NCBI GenBank assembly: GCA_902706235.1
Contig: CACSJR010000004.1
Coordinates: forward strand, 1-64,000
Origin: Citrobacter sp. 18056
GTDB lineage: Bacteria; Pseudomonadota; Gammaproteobacteria; Enterobacterales; Enterobacteriaceae
Direction: 5' to 3'
DNA: 64,000 nt
How positions within the stretch are numbered: position 1 is the first letter of the stretch; each line of letters begins with the position of its first letter. Below, piece after piece: positions 32,816 to 43,619 of this stretch. Under the pieces are notes generated by a model. That model saw only the letters and a list, made by a program, of their open reading frames with translations, made no database searches and was not told the DNA's origin. The position numbers and the translations under genes were made by a program.

Positions 32816-33610
32816 ATGGCTATCTCTATTAAGACCTCAGAAGAAATTGAAAAAATGCGCGTGGCGGGCCGTCTGGCTGCCGAAGTGCTGGAAATGATCG
32901 AACCGTACATCAAGCCAGGTGTCAGCACCGGCGAGCTGGATCGTATCTGTGACGATTACATCGTAAATACTCAGCATGCGGTCTCCGCCTGCCTGGGCTA
33001 TCACGGCTTCCCGAAATCCGTGTGCATCTCTATTAATGAAGTGGTGTGCCACGGTATTCCGGATGACGAAAAGCTGCTGAAAGATGGCGACATCGTTAAC
33101 ATCGACGTGACCGTCATTAAAGATGAATACCACGGCGACACCTCCAAAATGTTCATCGTCGGCAAACCGACCATCCTCGGCGAGCGTCTGTGCCGTGTGA
33201 CGCAGGAAAGCCTGTACCTCGCCCTGCGTATGGTGAAGCCGGGTATCCGTCTTCGCACACTGGGTGCAGCCATTCAGAAATTTGCGGAAGCGGAAGGTTT
33301 CTCCGTGGTACGTGAATATTGCGGGCACGGTATTGGCCGCGTGTTCCATGAAGAACCGCAGGTTCTGCACTATGATGCTGATGACGGCGGCGTAGTACTT
33401 CAGGCCGGGATGACGTTCACCATCGAGCCGATGGTCAACTCTGGCGACTACCGTATCCGCACCATGAAAGATGGCTGGACGGTGAAAACCAAAGACCGGA
33501 GCTTGTCTGCACAGTACGAGCATACTATTGTGGTGACAGACAACGGCTGCGAAATAATGACGTTACGCAAGGATGACACTATCCCGGCGATAATCTCGCA
33601 CAACGAATGA
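32816..33610 (+). CDS. map: methionine aminopeptidase type I
   Basis: Removes the initiator methionine from nascent proteins; essential. The 264 residues start at the ATG 32816; an in-frame ATG at 32762 would add 18 residues absent from the family. Metal ligands of the pita-bread fold lie in NIDVTVI, HGDTSKMF, GHGIGRVFHEEP, FTIEPM and the C-terminal EHTIVV. The surface loop YDADDGGVVLQAG and the NSGDYRI stretch differ from what I recall for E. coli, away from the metal site. Confidence 0.97.
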   Translation: MAISIKTSEEIEKMRVAGRLAAEVLEMIEPYIKPGVSTGELDRICDDYIVNTQHAVSACLGYHGFPKSVCISINEVVCHGIPDDEKLLKDGDIVNIDVTVIKDEYHGDTSKMFIVGKPTILGERLCRVTQESLYLALRMVKPGIRLRTLGAAIQKFAEAEGFSVVREYCGHGIGRVFHEEPQVLHYDADDGGVVLQAGMTFTIEPMVNSGDYRIRTMKDGWTVKTKDRSLSAQYEHTIVVTDNGCEIMTLRKDDTIPAIISHNE

Positions 33611-33616
33611 TAAGAA

Positions 33617-33638
33617 GCCGGCGAAAGCCGGTTTTTTT
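33617..33638 (+). terminator. intrinsic terminator of map
   Basis: CCGGC/GCCGG with a GAAA tetraloop is followed by seven T, 7 bp after the map stop. Confidence 0.8.
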
Positions 33639-33640
33639 AT

Positions 33641-33710
33641 GGCGGGCGTCCTGCCCGCCCCCCTCCGGGCCGCCGCAAGCGACGTTAAAAATCGCTCCCG
33701 GCGATTTTTT
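33641..33710 (+). repeat. two further hairpins upstream of glnD
   Basis: GGCGGGC/GCCCGCC (33641-33659, five-base loop) and AAAAATCGC/GCGATTTTT (33687-33709) follow the map terminator. The second has an A-run on the left and a T-run on the right, so it is a possible bidirectional terminator only 33 bp before the glnD ATG. Confidence 0.6.
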
Positions 33711-33742
33711 ATGGGTAATCGTTTTTTCTTATGGGTGGCGCA

Positions 33743-36406
33743 ATGAGCAATTCCTTATCTGACACAGCCTTACCTGTTCTGCCAGGCCAGCCGGAAAACC
33801 CGGTCAGTTGGGCAGACGCGGAGCTGAACTGCGCCAGTATCAAGGCGCGTCTCGATGCGTTCCAGCGCTGGCTGGGTGACGCTTTCGACAGCGGTACCTC
33901 TGCCGAACAACTGATGACCGCCCGTACGGAATATATCGATCAGATGCTCCAGCGTCTTTGGTTGCATTACGGTTTTGGTGAGGTAGAAGACGCAGCGCTG
34001 GTTGCCGTCGGTGGCTATGGCCGCGGCGAACTGCATCCGCTTTCGGATATCGACTTGCTCATCCTCAGCCGTAAAAAGCTGCCCGACGAGCTGGCACAAA
34101 AGATTGGCGAGCTGCTGACACTGCTGTGGGATCTCAAACTCGAAGTCGGCCACAGCGTGCGCACCCTCGAAGAGTGCCTGCTGGAAGGGCTTTCTGATCT
34201 CACTGTCGCCACTAACCTGATTGAATCACGCCTGCTGATCGGCGACGTCACCCTCTTTCTCGAGCTGCAAAAACATATTTTCAGCGAAGGCTTCTGGCCA
34301 TCGGAAAAGTTCTTTGCCGCTAAAGTCGAAGAACAAAACGGTCGCCACCAGCGCTATCACGGCACCAGCTACAACCTCGAGCCTGATATCAAAAGCAGCC
34401 CCGGCGGCCTGCGTGATATCCACACCCTGCAATGGGTGGCGCGTCGTCATTTCGGCGCAACCTCGCTGGATGAAATGGTCGGCTTTGGCTTCCTGACCGA
34501 AGCCGAACGCAACGAGCTGAACGAGTGTTTACACCTGCTATGGCGCATCCGTTTTGCGCTGCATCTGGAAATTAACCGCTACGACAACCGTTTGCTGTTC
34601 GATCGCCAGTTGAACGTGGCCCAACGGCTCAACTACAGCGGCGAAGGCAATCAGCCGGTTGAGCAAATGATGAAGGATTTCTATCGCGTCACCCGCCGGG
34701 TGGGCGAGCTCAACCAGATGCTGCTCCAGCTGTTTGATGAGGCGATCCTCGCGCTGACCGCCGATGAAAAACCGCGCCCGATTGACGATGATTTCCAGCT
34801 GCGCGGCACGCTTATCGACCTGCGTGACGATACCTTGTTCATGCGCGAGCCGCAGGCGATTCTGCGCATGTTCCACATCATGGTGCGCAACAGCAGCATT
34901 ACCGGTATTTATTCGACGACGCTGCGTCATCTGCGCCATGCCCGCCGCCATCTGCAACAGCCGCTGTGCTACATCCCCGAAGCGCGCGAGCTGTTCCTGA
35001 GCATGTTGCGTCACCAGGGCGCCGTCAGCCGGGGGCTGCTGCCGATGCACCGTCACAGCGTGCTGTGGGCGTATATGCCGCAGTGGTCGCACATCGTCGG
35101 CCAGATGCAGTTTGACCTGTTCCACGCCTACACCGTTGATGAACACACCGTTCGCGTGCTGCTAAAGCTGGAAAGCTTCGCCAAAGAGGAAACGCGTTCA
35201 CGCCATCCGCTCTGTGTCGAACTATGGCCGCGCCTTAATCACCCGGAACTGATCCTGATTGCCGCTCTGTTCCACGATATCGCCAAAGGCCGCGGCGGCG
35301 ATCACTCGGTGCTCGGCGCTCAGGACATCCTCAAATTTGCAGAACTGCACGGTCTGAACTCGCGCGAAACACAGCTTGTTGCATGGCTGGTACGCCATCA
35401 TCTACTGATGTCCGTCACCGCCCAACGCCGTGATATTCAGGATCCGGAAGTTATCAAACAGTTCGCCGAAGAAGTGCAGACCGAAAACCGCTTGCGGTAT
35501 CTGGTCTGCCTGACCGTCGCCGATATCTGCGCCACCAATGAAACACTGTGGAATAGCTGGAAGCAGAGCCTGTTGCGTGAACTCTATTTCGCCACCGAAA
35601 AACAGCTGCGCCGTGGAATGCAGAACACGCCGGACATGCGCGAACGCGTGCGTCATCATCAGCTTCAGGCGTTAGCCCTGCTGCGAATGGACAATATCGA
35701 CGAAGAGGCGCTGCATCATATTTGGGCGCGCTGTCGGGCTAACTACTTTGTACGCCACACACCAAACCAGCTTGCGTGGCATGCCCGTCACCTGCTTCAA
35801 CACGATCTGAACGATCCGATGATCCTGCTGAGCCCGCAGGCGACACGCGGCGGCACGGAAATATTTATCTGGAGCCCGGACCGCCCATATCTGTTCGCCG
35901 CCGTTTGCGCTGAACTGGACCGGCGTAATCTCAGCGTGCACGACGCACAGATTTTTACCACCCGCGACGGGATGGCGATGGACACCTTTATCGTGCTTGA
36001 ACCTGACGGCAGTCCACTGTCCGGCGACAGGCACGAAGCCATTCGTCACGGCCTTGAGCAGGCCATTACTCAGTATTCGTGGCAGGCCCCAGCCCCACGT
36101 CGTCAGCCGGCAAAATTGCGTCATTTTACCGTCGATACCGAAGTCAATTTCCTGCCAACACATACCGACAGAAAATCGTTCCTCGAACTGATTGCGCTCG
36201 ACCAGCCGGGTTTACTCGCGTGCGTCGGCCAGGTCTTCGCGGACCTCGGCATTTCGCTCCATGGGGCGAGAATTACGACAATTGGTGAACGAGTAGAAGA
36301 TTTATTTATAATCGCGACAGCCGACCGGCGTGCTCTTAATAATGTGCTTCAGCAAGAAGTACAACAGCGGTTGACAGCGGCCCTCAATCCAAACGATAAA
36401 GGGTAG
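33743..36406 (+). CDS. glnD: bifunctional PII uridylyltransferase / uridylyl-removing enzyme
   Basis: Senses glutamine and adds or removes UMP on the PII proteins GlnB and GlnK, so it heads nitrogen control. 887 residues from the ATG at 33743, which follows GGGTGG; an ATG 12 bp upstream is possible but less like E. coli. The nucleotidyltransferase motif [19 protein letters not shown] lies near residue 90, the HD hydrolase motif [15 protein letters not shown] near 515, and two ACT domains occupy the C-terminal 180 residues. Confidence 0.96.
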   Translation: MSNSLSDTALPVLPGQPENPVSWADAELNCASIKARLDAFQRWLGDAFDSGTSAEQLMTARTEYIDQMLQRLWLHYGFGEVEDAALVAVGGYGRGELHPLSDIDLLILSRKKLPDELAQKIGELLTLLWDLKLEVGHSVRTLEECLLEGLSDLTVATNLIESRLLIGDVTLFLELQKHIFSEGFWPSEKFFAAKVEEQNGRHQRYHGTSYNLEPDIKSSPGGLRDIHTLQWVARRHFGATSLDEMVGFGFLTEAERNELNECLHLLWRIRFALHLEINRYDNRLLFDRQLNVAQRLNYSGEGNQPVEQMMKDFYRVTRRVGELNQMLLQLFDEAILALTADEKPRPIDDDFQLRGTLIDLRDDTLFMREPQAILRMFHIMVRNSSITGIYSTTLRHLRHARRHLQQPLCYIPEARELFLSMLRHQGAVSRGLLPMHRHSVLWAYMPQWSHIVGQMQFDLFHAYTVDEHTVRVLLKLESFAKEETRSRHPLCVELWPRLNHPELILIAALFHDIAKGRGGDHSVLGAQDILKFAELHGLNSRETQLVAWLVRHHLLMSVTAQRRDIQDPEVIKQFAEEVQTENRLRYLVCLTVADICATNETLWNSWKQSLLRELYFATEKQLRRGMQNTPDMRERVRHHQLQALALLRMDNIDEEALHHIWARCRANYFVRHTPNQLAWHARHLLQHDLNDPMILLSPQATRGGTEIFIWSPDRPYLFAAVCAELDRRNLSVHDAQIFTTRDGMAMDTFIVLEPDGSPLSGDRHEAIRHGLEQAITQYSWQAPAPRRQPAKLRHFTVDTEVNFLPTHTDRKSFLELIALDQPGLLACVGQVFADLGISLHGARITTIGERVEDLFIIATADRRALNNVLQQEVQQRLTAALNPNDKG

Positions 36407-36435
36407 TGTGTTTTTTTAATGGAAAGAGTTTAACA

Positions 36436-37260
36436 ATGCAGCAGTTACAGAACGTTATTGAGTCCGCTTTTGAGCGCCGCGCCGACATCACTCCGGCGAA
36501 TGTAGATACCGTTACCCGCGAAGCGGTTAACCAGGTTATTTCCCTGCTGGATTCCGGCGCGCTGCGCGTAGCGGAAAAGATTGACGGCCAGTGGGTTACG
36601 CATCAGTGGCTGAAGAAAGCGGTACTGCTCTCTTTCCGTATCAACGATAACCAGGTTATCGACGGAGCGGAAAGCCGCTACTTCGATAAAGTCCCGATGA
36701 AATTCGCCGATTACGACGAAGCGCGTTTCCAGAAAGAAGGTTTCCGCGTGGTGCCACCGGCAGCCGTACGCCAGGGCGCATACATTGCACGTAACACCGT
36801 GCTGATGCCGTCCTACGTCAACATCGGCGCTTACGTCGACGAAGGCTCCATGGTTGATACCTGGGCGACTGTGGGTTCCTGTGCGCAGATCGGTAAAAAC
36901 GTTCACCTGTCCGGTGGCGTAGGTATCGGTGGCGTGCTTGAGCCACTGCAGGCTAACCCAACCATCATCGAAGACAACTGCTTCATCGGCGCACGCTCTG
37001 AAGTGGTAGAAGGCGTTATCGTTGAAGAAGGCTCCGTGATTTCGATGGGTGTTTACCTCGGCCAGAGCACCAAAATCTACGACAGGGAAACCGGCGAAGT
37101 ATTCTACGGTCGCGTACCGGCAGGCTCGGTTGTTGTTTCCGGCAACCTGCCGTCAAAAGATGGCAAATACAGCCTGTACTGTGCAGTTATCGTGAAGAAA
37201 GTGGATGCGAAAACCCGCGGCAAAGTCGGCATTAACGAACTGCTGCGCACCATCGACTAA
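36436..37260 (+). CDS. dapD: tetrahydrodipicolinate N-succinyltransferase
   Basis: Succinyl-CoA dependent step of the diaminopimelate/lysine pathway. The 274 residues start at [10 protein letters not shown]; an upstream in-frame ATG overlapping the glnD stop would add ten residues not seen in homologues. A left-handed beta helix ([22 protein letters not shown] and following hexapeptides) forms the trimer active site. It starts 29 bp after glnD and is followed by a strong terminator. Confidence 0.97.
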   Translation: MQQLQNVIESAFERRADITPANVDTVTREAVNQVISLLDSGALRVAEKIDGQWVTHQWLKKAVLLSFRINDNQVIDGAESRYFDKVPMKFADYDEARFQKEGFRVVPPAAVRQGAYIARNTVLMPSYVNIGAYVDEGSMVDTWATVGSCAQIGKNVHLSGGVGIGGVLEPLQANPTIIEDNCFIGARSEVVEGVIVEEGSVISMGVYLGQSTKIYDRETGEVFYGRVPAGSVVVSGNLPSKDGKYSLYCAVIVKKVDAKTRGKVGINELLRTID

Positions 37261-37270
37261 ATCAGTCGTA

Positions 37271-37299
37271 AAAAAAGCGGGGGCAACCCCGCTTTTTTT
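37271..37299 (+). terminator. intrinsic terminator of dapD
   Basis: GCGGGG/CCCCGC with a GCAA tetraloop, preceded by A-run and followed by seven T. The A/T flanks extend the stem. Confidence 0.9.
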
Positions 37300-37370
37300 A
37301 TACCTGACGCTGGCGGAAAATAATTTTTTCGTTAATTATTCAAAGGTTATGTTTAACCGAAGGAACCGCT

Positions 37371-37760
37371 ATGTACGACAATCTGAAAAGTTTGGGCATT
37401 ACCAATCCTGATGAAATCGATCGTTACAGCCTCCGGCAGGAAGCCAACAACGATATTCTGAAAATCTATTTTCAGAAGGATAAAGGCGAGTTTTTCGCGA
37501 AAAGCGTGAAGTTCAAATATCCGCGCCAGCGTAAAACGGTAGTGGCCGACGGTGTAGGTCAGGGTTACAAAGAAGTGCAGGAAATCAGCCCGAACCTGCG
37601 CTATGTGATCGACGAGCTGGATCAGATTTGCAAACGCGATCGCACCGAAGTGGATCTGAAGCGTAAAATCCTCGACGACCTGCGCCATCTCGAAAGCGTG
37701 GTTGCCAATAAGATCAGCGAGATTGAATCTGACCTTGAAAAATTGACCCGCAATAAATAA
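37371..37760 (+). CDS. yaeH: UPF0325 family protein YaeH
   Basis: A 129-residue soluble, charged protein of unknown function, almost identical to E. coli YaeH (128). The C-terminal third (ELDQICKRD to EKLTRNK) is strongly helical and could form a coiled coil. In E. coli yaeI lies between dapD and yaeH and cdaR between yaeH and degP; neither is present here. Confidence 0.9.
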   Translation: MYDNLKSLGITNPDEIDRYSLRQEANNDILKIYFQKDKGEFFAKSVKFKYPRQRKTVVADGVGQGYKEVQEISPNLRYVIDELDQICKRDRTEVDLKRKILDDLRHLESVVANKISEIESDLEKLTRNK

Positions 37761-37792
37761 CTCTTGCAGGCATGTCCGGCGGCAGCAAACAG

Positions 37793-37830
37793 TAAAAAAA
37801 AACGGTAACCCAAGGGTTACCGTTTTTTTA
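37793..37830. terminator. bidirectional terminator between yaeH and degP
   Basis: ACGGTAACCC/GGGTTACCGT with a two-base loop is flanked by nine A on the left and seven T on the right and serves both convergent genes. Confidence 0.9.
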
Positions 37831-37866
37831 CTGTGCCCTCCCCCGTCAGGAGAAGGACCTGAAAGT

Positions 37867-39315
37867 TTACTGCATCAGCAGGTAGATAGTGCTGTCGCCA
37901 CGCTGAATATTCAACGCCAGAACGCTCGGTTTGCTTTCAAGCAGCTTACGCAGGTCAGCAATGTTTTTCACCGGCTGCTGGTTAGCGCCAACGATCACAT
38001 CACCTTTTTTCAGGCCAATTTGCGCAGCCTGCGTACCCGGTTTGATGCTGCTCACCACCACGCCTTTGTCTGCGCCTTTGTTGCTCATCTCAGCGCCGTC
38101 AATACCGTTGAAGATGCTGCTGGAATCAACCTGAGTCTGGCTACTCTGCTGCAGTTCAAGGGACACATTGACCGGCTTACCATCACGGACCAGGCCCAGC
38201 TCAATCTTGCTGCCAACAGGCATGGTGCCAACCTGAGCACGCAGCGCGGAGAAGCTGCTGATCGGTTTACCGTTCAGCGAGGTGATCACGTCGCCTGCTT
38301 TAATGCCCGCTTTCGCCGCAGAAGAGTTCGGTAGCACCTGGCTTACGAATGCGCCGCGCTGAGCGTCAACTTTCATCGCTTTCGCGAGGTCAGAGCTCAA
38401 TTCGGTACCCATAATGCCCAGCTCGCCACGTTTAACCTGGCCGTATTTGACCATCTGCTCAGTCAGGCTTTTCACCATATTGCTTGGGATCGCGAAGCCG
38501 ATACCGATGTTGCCGCCGTCCGGGGCAAGGATCGCGGTGTTAATCCCAATAAGCTCACCGTTGAGGTTCACCAGCGCACCGCCGGAGTTACCGCGGTTAA
38601 TGGCCGCATCGGTCTGGATAAAGTTTTCGTAGTTTTCAACATTCAGGCCGCTACGACCCAGTGCCGATACGATACCGGACGTCACGGTTTCGCCGAGACC
38701 AAACGGGTTACCGATAGCGACGGTATAGTCGCCGACGCGCAGTGCATCGGAATCGGCGAGTTTAATCGCGGTCAGATTTTTTGGATTCTGAATTTGAATC
38801 AGCGCGATGTCAGAGCGAGGGTCTTTACCCACCACTTTCGCATCAAATTTACGGCCATCGCTCAGGGAAATTTTGATTGTGGTAGCGTTATCCACCACGT
38901 GGTTGTTGGTAACCACATAGCCTTTCGCCGCATCAATGATTACGCCAGAACCCAGCGCCATGAATTTTTCTTGCTGGGAGCCACCATTACCCCTTGGTGC
39001 GCCTGGACCACCCTGTCCACCGCCCTGGCAGAACGGAGAGTTCTGGAAAGGCGAACCGTCCTGGCAGAATGGGGAATTATCACCAAAGAACTGCTGGAAG
39101 TTACGCCCCATACGCGGGGTATTCACCGTGGTACTCCCTTCCACATTAATGCTCACAACGGAAGGCATCACTTTTTCCAGCATCGGTGCCAGGCTTGGCA
39201 TCTGCTGGGCGGTCGTGGCGGAGGATGCGGTTTCCGCGGCCGATGCAGACAGCGGGGAAAGGGCCAAACTTAAACTCAGAGCCAGTGCACTCATTGCTAA
39301 CGTTGTTTTTTTCAT
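37867..39315 (-). CDS. degP: periplasmic serine protease/chaperone DegP
   Basis: Heat-shock protease that degrades misfolded periplasmic and outer-membrane proteins in oligomeric cages. The 482 residues have a signal peptide ending SASA. Catalytic H139, D169 and S244 (GNSGG) are intact, and two PDZ domains fill the C-terminal half. It is eight residues longer than E. coli; every triad position shifts by +8, so the extra residues lie in the LA loop (about 80-115, rich in Gly, Pro and Gln), which still holds the cysteine pair C84 and C96. A sigma-E promoter precedes it. Confidence 0.97.
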   Translation of the reverse strand: MKKTTLAMSALALSLSLALSPLSASAAETASSATTAQQMPSLAPMLEKVMPSVVSINVEGSTTVNTPRMGRNFQQFFGDNSPFCQDGSPFQNSPFCQGGGQGGPGAPRGNGGSQQEKFMALGSGVIIDAAKGYVVTNNHVVDNATTIKISLSDGRKFDAKVVGKDPRSDIALIQIQNPKNLTAIKLADSDALRVGDYTVAIGNPFGLGETVTSGIVSALGRSGLNVENYENFIQTDAAINRGNSGGALVNLNGELIGINTAILAPDGGNIGIGFAIPSNMVKSLTEQMVKYGQVKRGELGIMGTELSSDLAKAMKVDAQRGAFVSQVLPNSSAAKAGIKAGDVITSLNGKPISSFSALRAQVGTMPVGSKIELGLVRDGKPVNVSLELQQSSQTQVDSSSIFNGIDGAEMSNKGADKGVVVSSIKPGTQAAQIGLKKGDVIVGANQQPVKNIADLRKLLESKPSVLALNIQRGDSTIYLLMQ

Positions 39316-39368
39316 ATCTCGTAATCTCTAAATGTCAGATAAAGCAAAGGTTGCTGTGTATGTGACTG

Positions 39369-39396
39369 TCAGATTCAATTTATAACGCTAAGTTCC
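39369..39396 (-). promoter_or_regulatory. sigma-E promoter of degP
   Basis: On the minus strand GGAACTT (39390-39396) and TCTGA (39369-39373) are spaced 16 bp apart, a close match to the sigma-E consensus and to the known E. coli degP promoter. Further upstream a single GTAAA (39440-39444 region) could be a CpxR half-site, but I do not see a full tandem box. Confidence 0.88.
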
Positions 39397-39454
39397 GGAT
39401 TTAAGTTTCTGGAAAAAGTAAAAAAATATTGTCCGCCTTTACAAAACTTTCGCG

Positions 39455-40969
39455 TTATTCCACAGCCATCAAGCGGCGGTATTCATCCCAGGCATAGAGA
39501 TCGGTCATGCCGCTGATATAATCCTGAATCAAACGACAGCGATAATAGTACTCCATCAACGGATACTCGGTGGCGTCACGCGGGATTTTATTTACCGCTT
39601 CAACGTACGCCAGACGATGTCGCGTCGACAGTTTCTGAAACAGACGGCTTTCAATCGGCAAATGGCGCAAACGCTCTTTTTCCACCAGCTCGTGAAAGTC
39701 CGCCAGCGATAATTTCAACAGCGGCTGGTAAATTTCCAGCAGCCCGCTAATCACGCGGTATCCCTGCAATTCTAGCTGCTCAACATCGGGATGGCTGAAT
39801 ACCTGTTTAATGGCGACGTTTTTATATAATTCAAGCAGCTGGCTGTAGTCACTTTCGTCTTCTAGCAGCGCGTGGTTGAAATCCCCGGTATATATCTTCG
39901 GAAGGTTATCGATAAATCGCTGCGCGGCATAAGGCACCAGCTTATTCAGCGTATTCACCCGCAAATACATAAAGAACTGATCTTCTGTACTGCGGCTTAA
40001 GGTATTAGACCGAGATTTATCCCAGGCGTTTTCGACAACCTGTGAGAATAACGAGCCTTTTTCGTGCGTGCCCCATGCGTCGTACAGGTGCTGATAAAGT
40101 TGCTCCACGCTGAAGATGCGTTTCTCAACGGCGTCTTCCAGGTCGGCCACGCAATAAGAAATATCGTCGGCAGCTTCCATAATCCACGTCAATGGAAAGC
40201 GACTGTAAGGGGCTAAATCGAGTTCTTGACGTAACCTCGCAATATAGGCCTCTTCGGCGAAATAATAGCCTGGCTTCTTCATTAAATAGCTGTGACTTTC
40301 TGGCGGCTTGCCGCGCCACCATGCCGGACGCGTGTACTTCAGAATACAGCCGACCTGCGCCCAGGTGAGATTCATACGCATCAACGTATGTACCAGGCGA
40401 ATACCCTGGGCGTTACCTTCAAACTGGCAGAGATCCTGACGCACCCGACGACGGAGTTCGTTCAGTGTATCTTCCCCGTCGCGCAGACGCAGCGTGCCGA
40501 CAAGGCAACGATCGTCGCTTAACGGCTGACTGGCGGCATCCGCAGGCCACAGGCGCTGGCGGAACCAGTCGTTAATCGCCGCTTCACCAAAATGCCCAAA
40601 CGGCGGATTGCCAATATCGTGCATTAAACAGGCCATCTCGACGATACTTTCAAACGGTCCGGTCAGTTCATCCAGCCCGTATGCCTCCAGCAGCTTGCGC
40701 TCTTTCAGGCGGCTCAGCACTTCTTTAGCGATATAACGCCCGACCTGCTGAACTTCCATAGAATGCGTCAGCCGCGTGCGCACCGCCGCATTGCGTTCCA
40801 GCGGGAAGACCTGGGTTTTCTGCTGCAGCCGACGGATAGCCGGGGAATTGACGATGCGCCCGCGATCGCTTTCGAAGATCCGCAGGATTTCATGCTCCGT
40901 CGCGGCGTTCTGCGGCGAGCGGTAACGCCGACGCCAGTTTATCTTTGTGCGAAAATCAATTGTGGCCAT
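39455..40969 (-). CDS. dgt: deoxyguanosinetriphosphate triphosphohydrolase
   Basis: HD-domain enzyme that splits dGTP to deoxyguanosine and triphosphate. The 504 residues (505 in E. coli) have the metal-binding set: RLTHSMEV, then [15 protein letters not shown] as the HD motif, and ADDISY later. It lies upstream of degP on the same strand but 139 bp away, with degP having its own promoter. Confidence 0.96.
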   Translation of the reverse strand: MATIDFRTKINWRRRYRSPQNAATEHEILRIFESDRGRIVNSPAIRRLQQKTQVFPLERNAAVRTRLTHSMEVQQVGRYIAKEVLSRLKERKLLEAYGLDELTGPFESIVEMACLMHDIGNPPFGHFGEAAINDWFRQRLWPADAASQPLSDDRCLVGTLRLRDGEDTLNELRRRVRQDLCQFEGNAQGIRLVHTLMRMNLTWAQVGCILKYTRPAWWRGKPPESHSYLMKKPGYYFAEEAYIARLRQELDLAPYSRFPLTWIMEAADDISYCVADLEDAVEKRIFSVEQLYQHLYDAWGTHEKGSLFSQVVENAWDKSRSNTLSRSTEDQFFMYLRVNTLNKLVPYAAQRFIDNLPKIYTGDFNHALLEDESDYSQLLELYKNVAIKQVFSHPDVEQLELQGYRVISGLLEIYQPLLKLSLADFHELVEKERLRHLPIESRLFQKLSTRHRLAYVEAVNKIPRDATEYPLMEYYYRCRLIQDYISGMTDLYAWDEYRRLMAVE

Positions 40970-41043
40970 AGCCTCTCCCGGTCCGGAAATGCGTGCTCCA
41001 TGATAAACTATGCCTTTAAACCCATCACATCGCGAGTAAATCT

Positions 41044-41742
41044 ATGAAAATCGGCATTATTGGTGCAATGGAAGAAGAAGTGACGCTGCTGCGTGACAAA
41101 ATCCAGAACCGTCAGACTATCACCATCGGCGGGAGCGAAATTTACACCGGCCAGCTGAATGGCGTTGACGTTGCCCTGCTGAAATCAGGGATCGGCAAAG
41201 TGGCTGCCGCGATGGGTGCCACCCTACTGATCGAACGCTGCAAACCAGACGTCATCATTAACACCGGTTCTGCAGGCGGCCTGGCCTCTACGCTGAAAGT
41301 GGGCGATATCGTCGTCTCCGATGAAGCGCGCTATCACGATGCCGACGTCACCGCCTTTGGTTACGAATACGGCCAGCTTCCGGGCTGCCCGGCAGGCTTC
41401 GCGGCTGACGCGAAACTGATTGATGCGGCAGAAAGCTGTATCAAACAACTTAACCTGAACGCCGTACGTGGGCTTATCGTCAGCGGTGATGCATTCATTA
41501 ATGGTTCCGTCAGCCTGGCGAAAATCCGCCACAACTTCCCGCAGGCGGTTGCCGTGGAAATGGAAGCCACCGCTATCGCACACGTCTGTCATAACTTCGG
41601 CGTGCCGTTCGTTGTTGTTCGCGCCATTTCTGACGTCGCCGATCAGCAGTCGCACCTGAGCTTTGATGAGTTCCTCGCCGTCGCCGCTAAACAGTCGACC
41701 CTGATGGTCGAAACGCTGGTCCAGAACCTGGCGAATGCGTAA
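41044..41742 (+). CDS. mtnN: 5'-methylthioadenosine/S-adenosylhomocysteine nucleosidase
   Basis: Recycles MTA and SAH, removing adenine; needed for SAM metabolism and for autoinducer-2 precursor supply. The 232 residues equal E. coli Pfs. E12 in GAMEEEV and the later [10 protein letters not shown] and ISDVAD motifs hold the catalytic acids. It overlaps btuF by 8 bp and is divergent from dgt. Confidence 0.96.
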   Translation: MKIGIIGAMEEEVTLLRDKIQNRQTITIGGSEIYTGQLNGVDVALLKSGIGKVAAAMGATLLIERCKPDVIINTGSAGGLASTLKVGDIVVSDEARYHDADVTAFGYEYGQLPGCPAGFAADAKLIDAAESCIKQLNLNAVRGLIVSGDAFINGSVSLAKIRHNFPQAVAVEMEATAIAHVCHNFGVPFVVVRAISDVADQQSHLSFDEFLAVAAKQSTLMVETLVQNLANA

Positions 41743-42535
41743 CGGCCTGACATCGGGCCTTTTCGCCCTGCTGTTGACCTTTCCGGCGTGGCTGATAGCC
41801 GCGCCGAGGGTTATCACCCTTTCCCCCGCCAATACTGAACTGGCCTTTGCCGCAGGCATTACGCCTGTGGGGGTGAGCAGCTTCTCTAATTATCCCCCTG
41901 AAGCCCGCCACATCGAAGAAATCGCCAGCTGGCAGGGGATGAATCTGGAACGCATTGTGGCGCTCAAGCCCGACATAGTGCTGGCCTGGCGTGGCGGCAA
42001 TGCCGAGCGACAGGTGAACCAACTGAGCGCATTGGGCATTAAAGTGGTGTGGGTAGAGACCGGCAGTGTGGAGCACATTGCTGACGCGTTGCAGCAGCTG
42101 GCGGCCTGGAGTCCAGTACCCGAACAGGCGAAACAGGCAGCGCAGTCGTTGCGCCATAATTTTGTTGCGCTGAAGCAAGAGTATGCTCACCGCCCGAAAA
42201 AAAGGGTATTCCTGCAATTTGGCACTAATCCGTTGTTTACCAGTAATAAAAGCTCGATACAGAACGAAGTCATTGAGGCCTGCGGGGGAGTAAATATTTT
42301 TGCCACCAGCCGCGTTCCGTGGCCACAGGTTAGCCGCGAACAGGTTCTCGCCCGGCAGCCTCAGCTGATTATCACCGCCGGAAGCGACACCGAAGTGACA
42401 AAAATTCAGCAGTACTGGGGGAGTCAGCTCAAAATTCCGGTCATTCCCGTAAACAGCGACTGGTTTGAACGCGCCTCCCCGCGTATTATCCTCGCCGCGA
42501 AACAACTCTGCACCGCAATGGCGCAGGTCAATTAA
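41735..42535 (+). CDS. btuF: periplasmic vitamin B12-binding protein
   Basis: Delivers cobalamin to the BtuCD importer. The 266 residues start at the ATG inside the end of mtnN, followed by a signal peptide ending LIAAP. The class III binding fold is marked by [17 protein letters not shown] at the N terminus of the mature protein and by the conserved [16 protein letters not shown] region. btuCD are not nearby. No cobalamin riboswitch is visible; expression depends on the mtnN transcript. Confidence 0.94.
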   Translation: MRNGLTSGLFALLLTFPAWLIAAPRVITLSPANTELAFAAGITPVGVSSFSNYPPEARHIEEIASWQGMNLERIVALKPDIVLAWRGGNAERQVNQLSALGIKVVWVETGSVEHIADALQQLAAWSPVPEQAKQAAQSLRHNFVALKQEYAHRPKKRVFLQFGTNPLFTSNKSSIQNEVIEACGGVNIFATSRVPWPQVSREQVLARQPQLIITAGSDTEVTKIQQYWGSQLKIPVIPVNSDWFERASPRIILAAKQLCTAMAQVN

Positions 42536-42549
42536 CGGGAAACGCATCA

Positions 42550-43173
42550 ATGCTTGTCTATTGGCTGGATATCGTGGGTACTGCCGTATTTGCCATTTCC
42601 GGAGTTCTACTGGCTGGTAAGCTACGCATGGATCCATTTGGCGTGCTGGTGCTCGGCGTGGTGACTGCAGTGGGCGGCGGAACGATCCGCGATATGGCGC
42701 TGGCACACGGCCCGGTATTCTGGGTAAAAGATCCCACCGATTTGGTGGTGGCGATGGTCACCAGCATGTTGACCATTTTGCTGGTGCGTCAGCCGCGTCG
42801 CCTGCCGAAATGGATATTGCCAGTGCTGGATGCGGTCGGCCTCGCAGTGTTTGTCGGTATCGGCGTGAACAAAGCATTTATTGCCGGAACCGGCCCGCTG
42901 GTCGCTATCTGCATGGGCGTGATAACGGGCGTCGGCGGCGGGATTATCCGTGATGTTCTGGCACGCGAAGTGCCGATGATCCTGCGGACCGAAATCTACG
43001 CCACCGCCTGTATTCTGGGTGGGATCGTGCACGCTACCGCGTATTTCACTTTCGGAATACCGCTGGAGAACGCGGCCATGCTCGGCATGTTGGTGACGCT
43101 CGTGATTCGCCTGGCGGCGATTCACTGGCACCTGAAACTTCCGACCTTCGCCTTAGACGAGAATTCCAGATAG
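42550..43173 (+). CDS. yadS: TRIC-like inner-membrane protein YadS (UPF0126)
   Basis: A 207-residue membrane protein with about seven hydrophobic segments arranged as two similar halves, each with a GGGxxRD motif (AVGGGTIRDMA and GVGGGIIRDVL). The family is related to TRIC cation channels; glycine transport has been proposed for UPF0126 members, so the substrate here is uncertain. It follows btuF by 14 bp as the last gene of mtnN-btuF-yadS. Confidence 0.9.
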   Translation: MLVYWLDIVGTAVFAISGVLLAGKLRMDPFGVLVLGVVTAVGGGTIRDMALAHGPVFWVKDPTDLVVAMVTSMLTILLVRQPRRLPKWILPVLDAVGLAVFVGIGVNKAFIAGTGPLVAICMGVITGVGGGIIRDVLAREVPMILRTEIYATACILGGIVHATAYFTFGIPLENAAMLGMLVTLVIRLAAIHWHLKLPTFALDENSR

Positions 43174-43174
43174 C

Positions 43175-43205
43175 AAAAAGCCGTGTCGATGACACGGCTT
43201 TTTTG
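43175..43205. terminator. bidirectional terminator between yadS and erpA
   Basis: AAAAGCCGTGTC/GACACGGCTTTT with a two- to four-base loop, A-run left and T-run right, between two convergent genes. Confidence 0.9.
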
Positions 43206-43222
43206 TTTCAGCATTCCTGAAC

Positions 43223-43567
43223 TTAAACGCTGAAGGAGGAACCACACCCGCAAGTGCTTTTGGCATTCGGGTTGGTCACGATGAAACGTGAACCTTCCAG
43301 ACCTTCGGTGTAATCCACTGAACCGCCCACCAGATATTGCAGGCTCATCGGGTCAACGACCAGGCCGACGCCTTCTTTCTCAATGGTCATATCACCATCG
43401 TTAATCTGATCGTCAAAAGTGAAGCCGTACTGGAACCCGCTGCAACCACCGCCGGTGATATAGACGCGCAGTTTCAGGTTCGGATTCTCTTCATCCGCAA
43501 TCAGGTTTTTTACTTTGCTGGCGGCCGCATCAGTAAACTGCAGAGGCAGCGCTACGTCATCACTCAT
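43223..43567 (-). CDS. erpA: essential iron-sulfur cluster insertion protein ErpA
   Basis: A-type carrier that passes [4Fe-4S] clusters to targets such as IspG and IspH. The 114 residues have the three cluster-binding cysteines C42, C106 and C108 (GGGCSGFQ and STCGCG). It lies downstream of clcA on the same strand but has its own promoter with an IscR-type operator. Confidence 0.97.
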   Translation of the reverse strand: MSDDVALPLQFTDAAASKVKNLIADEENPNLKLRVYITGGGCSGFQYGFTFDDQINDGDMTIEKEGVGLVVDPMSLQYLVGGSVDYTEGLEGSRFIVTNPNAKSTCGCGSSFSV

Positions 43568-43619
43568 TTCACACTCCGGTTAATTCGCACTGGCTAAAGT
43601 CTCGCCAGGTCTTTTGCTC

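Noticed and set aside
41735-41760. Cobalamin riboswitch for btuF
   Set aside because: btuF starts inside the end of mtnN and no separate leader exists to hold one.
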